Shown here piece by piece: positions 59,511 through 64,000 of a DNA stretch of 64,000 bases; the stretch's first letter is position 1; each line of letters begins with the position of its first letter. The notes below the pieces were generated by a model that had not been told where the DNA came from, ran no database searches, and saw only the letters and a program-made list of their open reading frames with translations. This DNA is from Rotaria macrura (Eukaryota > Rotifera > Eurotatoria > Philodinida > Philodinidae): positions 1 through 64,000 of the forward strand of contig OENT01000711.1 in NCBI GenBank assembly GCA_900239685.1, written 5' to 3'. A program made the position numbers and the translations under genes.

Positions 59511-60060
59511 ATGGAATCTGTCAAACACCATCTACCTACTGACCTACTTATATCCATTTGGCATAATCTGCAAATGACGCACACCATTAATTCTTCTTCT
59601 TCTCCTCCGATTGACGCTACTTTAACGTCTCTCTGAGAATGGCTTAACGAACATTTCTCCTCACATCCTAAACTTCCCAATGCCGTCAATACCATAAAGA
59701 TTCTCGATTCACTACCTTCACCAGCCCTGTTCTGTCGGAACAACATAAATCCCGACGATATAATTCGTCTAACGTGGTCTCCTGTCTCTAATCGCCTTTC
59801 CTCCTACGAATTATTTTTTGAGACACTGCTGGAAATACATGAGAATGACTCACCTCAGATACACATCAATCGTCTAATCCAATTGGCGTTGACTTTATCA
59901 CCTGCTCTACCACCTACTACAGCCGAATATTTGGCTCAAACTTCAGCATCATCTCCTCAGCCACTCATGTCTCTCGATATCAAAAAAAGAAAACATACCA
60001 TCCCATGTCATCTCAACTCCTACTCCACTCCTGTCCCTCAACGCTTCTGCTTACCACTAG
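59511..60060 (+). pseudogene. 3' accessory ORF of the retroelement, with in-frame TGA
   Basis: Begins MESVKHHLPTDLL just after an acceptor-like CTTGTAG, suggesting a spliced message. A TGA at 59634-59636 interrupts a frame that continues through IKILDSLPSPALF and LIQLALTLSPALPP to the MITE at 60058, which truncates it. A zinc finger or catalytic motif is not seen. Its position beyond env is like accessory genes of complex retroviruses; the role is unknown. Confidence 0.45.
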
Positions 60061-60653
60061 GGGTGGGAAGTTACCGTTACCGACCCGTTACGTTACCAGT
60101 TACTTGGTAACGGAGTAACGGAAAAAATATTCATGCAATAACTTAGCAACAAAAGGAATTTTAGAAAAAACAACGTAATTCTATAAACGTTGACTAAAGT
60201 AAAACGGGGTGGGGGAATCCGAATCTGCTTTCAGAATTCGAAAATATTGAAGTACGTTTTCTGGGCTAAGGGAAGGTATTTTTGAGAGAAATAGCAGATA
60301 TAATATTTAGTTTCACTCAAATCCCTTCATTTAGCCGAGAAAACGTACTTCAATATTTTTGAATTCTGAAAGCAGATTCGGATTCCCCCACCCCGATTTA
60401 CTTGCGTCAACCTTTGAAATATTCGCTTACTTTCTCAAAAATACCTTCCCTTAGCCCAAAAAACGTACTTCAATATTTTCGAATTCTGAAAGCAGATTCG
60501 GATTCCCCCTCCCCGTTTTACTTTAGTCAACGTTTATAGAATTACGTTGTTTTTTCTAAAATTCCTTTTGTTGCTAAGTCATTGCATGAATATTTTTTCC
60601 GTTACCGTTACCTGGTAACGCAACGGGTTGGTAACGGTAACTTCCCACCCCTA
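60058..60653. mobile_element. Palindromic TAGGGGTGGGAAG-type MITE
   Basis: Ends TAGGGGTGGGAAGTTACCG and CGGTAACTTCCCACCCCTA; arms of about 230 bp. A third copy of part of an arm (AAAACGTACTTCAATATTT, AGCAGATTCGGATTCCCCC) lies in the loop near 60340-60395. Flanking octamers CTTACCAC and GTATGTAG differ, so the right flank may not be the original one; recombination or deletion removed the retroelement's 3' LTR side. The interior contains no transposase. Confidence 0.8.
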
Positions 60654-60828
60654 GTATGTAGCACAGTCAATGACTGATAAAAATTCACGCACGGAAAGAT
60701 AATCACTGAATGTAAAATTTTATATACCATTGGCTGAAAGAAGGATACAATCTATCCACAGAAATACAGTTAATTTACCAAAATACAAAAAAGCTGGATA
60801 TTTTCACGCGTACTATTATTTTATTTAG
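60654..60828. other. AT-rich spacer
   Basis: No feature recognised between the MITE and the next coding segment. Confidence 0.3.
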
Positions 60829-61607
60829 AGTGTGTATTTTTTGAATCAGTACAGCACAATATTCAGAACACAAAATTATCAGTTGTCGAATCAATTTGTG
60901 AATTTACGACAAACTTTGAAAATCGTTTTGGGTCCTCTCTTTGGATAAAAGCAATTGATTTTAACAAATTTCATATATCTGGTGGTTGCATAGTGAATAG
61001 TCTTTGTAAACTACCATTTCCAGACACTGGTACCGAGCAAATAGATATTAATTTTAACGGCGATTCATTTAGCGAGTTCAACGATGCTGTTACCGATACA
61101 TTTTCAAAGTTGGTATCGATTTTCTCGCAGACGGGTCATCATTTATCGACAACATTAATGAAAAAAAACCAACACCGTTTACAATAAAATTTTACCTTTC
61201 GATATTAAATTACAATTTAATTTCAGAAATTTACTCAGCAAAAATAATCCTGTCAGTTACGTTCTTCATTCTAGTGATCTTGATATTAGTCAAGTTGCAT
61301 TCACAGGTTATACATAATGTAAATTAAGGAAAAAATGTTAACGAATCTGTTTATAGGATCTCATGTACTGTGTAAATTTGCTTTTCTACAAGCAATCGCA
61401 ACAAAAACATTCATATGCTATAGCGTGCATGGAGGCATAGATAAAAGTGTCTATGATACGATATTTTGTTACTTTCAAAGAGGATTTGTTTTCCTGGAGC
61501 CTCAAACATTCAACGGTCTATTATACAATGATATAATTGGTCGTGTGAGTCTTGAGCATCCAAGAGAAGAAACAAGACAAATAGTCAACGAGGATGGTGA
61601 AGTGTAA
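60829..61607 (+). pseudogene. Uncharacterised gene fragment with homopolymer frameshift
   Basis: Segment 1 (about 60829-61160) reads FESVQHNIQ, NRFGSSLWIKAIDF, FHISGGCIVNSLCKLPFPDT and DINFNGDSF. At a run of eight A (about 61158-61167) the frame shifts to ILPFDIKLQF and NPVSYVLHSSDLDISQVAFT, ending at the donor ACAG|GTTATA (61306). A 50-nt GT-AG intron (61307-61356) leads to GSHVLCKFAFLQAIATKTF, and NEDGEV ends at 61607. I recall a rotifer family of unknown function with the same motifs (ISGGC, PFPDT, SSDLDISQVAF). The N-terminus is missing. One indel only, so a sequencing error is possible. Confidence 0.55.
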
Positions 61608-61993
61608 ATCGCAACAGTTACTTATTATCCACGCCAGACGCTGTTGCCGAACGTTGATCCTTATCGTCTCCAAGAAACTTTCATAAAACTTATTTACTCT
61701 CAAAATTTTGCATAGATATATTCGCAAATTTTCGAATGTATCTGTTTAGTTTAAAACAAAACAAGAATTTAGTACTTTAATAACATGTTGTTTTGTTTGT
61801 GTTGTGAATTCTATTTTATAACTATTAATCTGTTCTAAAATTCATATTCAACATAATATTCATTTCACATATCGTATGAAGGAATACAAGAGTCGAGATA
61901 ATTAAATTTTCAAACCTAATCACTTTTAATGGATGTAGCTCTTTTATTTAGATTATAAAAGCTTGCAAAAATCTAACAATTGATTTCAATAAA
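61608..61993. other. Intergenic spacer
   Basis: AT-rich; contains the 3' side of the preceding gene fragment and probably the promoter of the small gene at 61994. No motif clear enough to call. Confidence 0.35.
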
Positions 61994-62416
61994 ATGTCAA
62001 ATACATCAAGTAAGTGCCGTCAATCATTCATTCATTCTTGTAAAAGACAGCATATTTTTCAAAGCAGAGAACATAGAAAAATCGAACAATCCATTAGAAC
62101 ACGCTAAAGCGATTAACGACAATACGGTATTATATTATATTTTATTTTAACTTTCTAATAATAAATTTCTCAGGTCTCGTGCAACTCATTGTGCAGCGGG
62201 GAAAAACGAACTATTGATGAAGCTACGAATTTTCAAACAAAGAAAATAAAAGCTGACCAACCTTTACTCGAAGAAAAGGTTTTCATGTCATCTATGGCAA
62301 CTAAAATTCATCCTAAATTCGTGAATGCACAGGAATTAATTTTTCCAATTCCTGAAGTCAGCGATGAAGAGCTCCTCAAGGCGGCACTTGAGCTTGAGCG
62401 AACACATGGCAAATAA
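61994..62416 (+). CDS. Small three-exon gene, 106 aa, function unknown
   Basis: Exons 61994-62009, 62065-62126 and 62174-62416 with GT-AG introns of 55 and 47 nt give one open frame. It starts MSNTSTENIEK, continues HAKAINDNT, CSGEKRTIDEATNFQTKKIK (a basic, possible nuclear-localisation patch), FMSSMATKIHPKF, and ends VSDEELLKAALELERTHGK, an acidic amphipathic helix. The start is the only ATG that feeds the first donor. I recognise no family. Splice sites, phase and lack of lesions make a real gene more likely than chance. It may belong with the fragment just upstream, but they are separate frames. Confidence 0.55.
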
Positions 62417-63376
62417 TATTACATTAAATTATCAGAAAGCTACGTACACTATTTGTCGTTTTCTTTTCTGCATGGAAATTCTTTTACTGTTTTAGGTTTT
62501 TTTTAAACATTATATTGTTCACATTTTAAACTACATATTGATATACTTTAAAAATTATTATCCAATCGCTCATTTTCTTTCCTGTCATTTTAGATCAAGA
62601 TATGGTAGTAGTCTTTCTTCAATGCTCGTATATACGAAATACTGGTTCTACATTCCTAGAAAATATAAACAATATTTTGTTTTAGATAGATATCTTTTTT
62701 TTATATGTGATTCATTTGTGAGAAATCTTTCCTTTTTATAAATATGCTGTTCATTTAGCGCTACCATTTCCTTGAATTCTCTGATTCTGTTAATCTTTTT
62801 ATCAGGTTTTCTCAATCAAGTTGCTGTGTATATTGATTATTTCAGAAGACGATAGAAAACAGTCCGAGTGCTATTCATATATTTTATGAACGTCCATCAT
62901 CTGTTTGTTATCAATCGAAGGGAATTCTAATAAAACATAATTGTATCATTTGTGTCACCCACTGATTTTCTCATCCTATCAAATTGAGAAGGAAATGGAC
63001 ACAGAATATATGAAGAATCAAACTTGAACTTAATAGTAAAATGAGATAATTACTGACATCTCTACGAAAATTTTTCTGAAAGAAGTAAACTTCTTTATAG
63101 AACATCAGAAAGGAAGAATTCTCAAATCAATTAATTTTTGCTATATTAACGTTACGACATGTGTCGACATGTTTTGCAAGTGCATTAGAACATTATACAC
63201 AAATTACTTGTCAAATAAAATTTAAAACGTATCGATATGATTAAGATTGAATGTAACTAACATTTCTGGAGATACTATTTACATACGACGGAGGATATAT
63301 CAAAGTATTCTTTAGTCTTCAAGCGAGTGTTTCATACTGACGAGATTAGCTCCTTTTTCATTCAGTATTTAATTTA
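62417..63376. other. AT-rich 3' flanking region, no gene recognised
   Basis: Includes the 3' UTR of the small gene. Open frames such as 62538-62741 are Phe/Tyr-rich translations of AT-rich DNA with no motif. Confidence 0.35.
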
Positions 63377-63479
63377 CGTTTGAGCTTAAATTTCTTTTCT
63401 TCTTGTCGTTGTTGAGACAATCGTTTCAATGATTTGGCATGGCTGTTGTATAACATGTATATTTCATTATCATAGCCAG
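63377..63479 (-). CDS. Possible C-terminal exon of a minus-strand gene
   Basis: On the minus strand an acceptor-like CTAATAG is followed by a frame reading TGYDNEIYMLYNSHAK, then SQQRQEEKKFKLKRK and a stop. The Lys/Gln-rich, helix-like C-terminus looks coding, but no upstream exon is identified within the window. Weak call. Confidence 0.2.
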
Positions 63480-64000
63480 TCTATTAGTGTATAAAAAAAG
63501 GAAGTATGTTTATCAATGTTTATTCAGATTAATTGGAAGCTATTTAAACAGATTTGAGAAAAAAAATAGACGCATGACACGTAATTTCTTTGCAACAAAT
63601 TGTTCCATTGTTGCTTCATACAAAAGAAATTATTATCCAAAACAACATGAGTTAGCCACTGTTCATCATACTATGTGATTAATGCATACAAAAATGAATA
63701 TCGAAATTCTTCTTTCCGACAAAAGTATAGTCTAAAACAATAGATTGGAATGTGACATTTATGTATTGAAAAACTAGAACAACGAATATATGAAACGTTT
63801 AAAGTCAACACTGAGACTATTATAAATCAACAAAAGAACCAAATTAATTGCTTTATGTCGTTTCGTATATTTCTAGATCAATTACTAATTAAAGCAAAAG
63901 CTCTTCCAATATAATAAGAACATTTCATGTCATTTTGATGTAACTGAAAACTTATATAACTCAATACATAAGAAAATAATTTTGTTATTTTTCGGCTTTA
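63480..64000. other. AT-rich window end, no gene recognised
   Basis: The plus-strand open frame 63487-63678 has no ATG at its start or family motif. Nothing else seen. Confidence 0.3.

Larger units (their letters stand above)
50900..60057 (+). mobile_element. Env-bearing Ty3/Gypsy-type LTR retroelement, inactivated, ends uncertain
   Basis: Order gag (51185-52297), pol (52295-57126, protease, reverse transcriptase, RNase H, integrase), a short ORF, env (57697-59334) and a 3' ORF (59511-60060). Retrovirus-like Gypsy elements with env are known in bdelloid rotifers (Juno and Vesta); this resembles that arrangement, but I cannot assign a family. Damage: TGA in pol, loss of a reverse transcriptase aspartate, a 962-bp foldback insertion, a frameshift in integrase and a TGA in the 3' ORF. 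The 3' end is cut by a MITE with unlike flanks. Coding GC is higher than in the surroundings. Confidence 0.85.

Noticed and set aside
63487..63678. Plus-strand open frame of 63 aa as a gene
   Set aside because: It opens on GTG, not ATG, has no motif and overlaps AT-rich flanking sequence.
1..64000. Telomeric repeat arrays, tRNA or rRNA genes
   Set aside because: Looked for tandem TGTGGG-like arrays and cloverleaf or rRNA landmarks; none convincing.

Overview
The window looks like a piece of a transposon-rich, AT-rich animal genome, most likely a bdelloid rotifer. This is inference from gene content and style, not from a marker gene. The reasons are a multi-exon non-ribosomal peptide synthetase (NRPS) with GT-AG introns of about 50-70 nt, an env-bearing Ty3/Gypsy-type LTR retroelement, a zinc-knuckle non-LTR retrotransposon, many short terminal-inverted-repeat (TIR) and foldback elements, and genes resembling uncharacterised families I remember from rotifers. 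There are no operons, ribosome binding sites, tRNA, rRNA or CRISPR arrays.

Layout. 1-7.78 kb is non-coding, with degenerate ATTCG-type repeats, a GC-rich tandem repeat, a small hAT-like MITE and AT-rich foldbacks. 7.785-31.5 kb is one NRPS gene on the plus strand, reconstructed as 15 exons whose phases agree throughout. It starts with a degenerate adenylation-carrier (A-PCP) module. Two tandem copies of a six-exon unit C*-A-PCP-C follow, where C* is a condensation domain with a broken HHxxxDG motif. Equivalent exons in the two units are equal or nearly equal in length (564/564, 1088/1088, 306/300, 331/328, 996/993, 1488/1497). A 10.7 kb intron between module 1 and unit 2 holds a hAT transposon with a perfect 8-bp target duplication, several MITEs and palindromes. 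The 3' end has no terminal domain and stops next to a 1.07 kb repeat.

31.5-50.1 kb is bracketed by inverted copies of that 1.07 kb repeat. Inside lie two decayed copies, pointing away from each other, of an uncharacterised multidomain gene (LPxDI N-terminus, CxC...H...C finger, RNase H-like core with conserved acidic residues), separated by a non-LTR retrotransposon and a foldback element. 50.9-60.06 kb is a retrovirus-like element (gag, pol, env and an extra 3' ORF). It has a consensus -1 frameshift heptamer just before the gag stop, several inactivating lesions and a 962 bp foldback transposon in its RNase H region; no LTR pair was recognised. 60.06-64 kb holds a palindromic MITE, a gene fragment with a homopolymer frameshift, and a small intact-looking three-exon gene encoding 106 aa.

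How the parts fit: the NRPS is the only large cellular gene. The rest is mostly mobile DNA that has entered its intron, bounded its 3' end and nested in itself. Three in-frame interruptions in the retroelements are TGA, and single Ns sit at the start of second repeat arms, so base decay and assembly joins both need attention.
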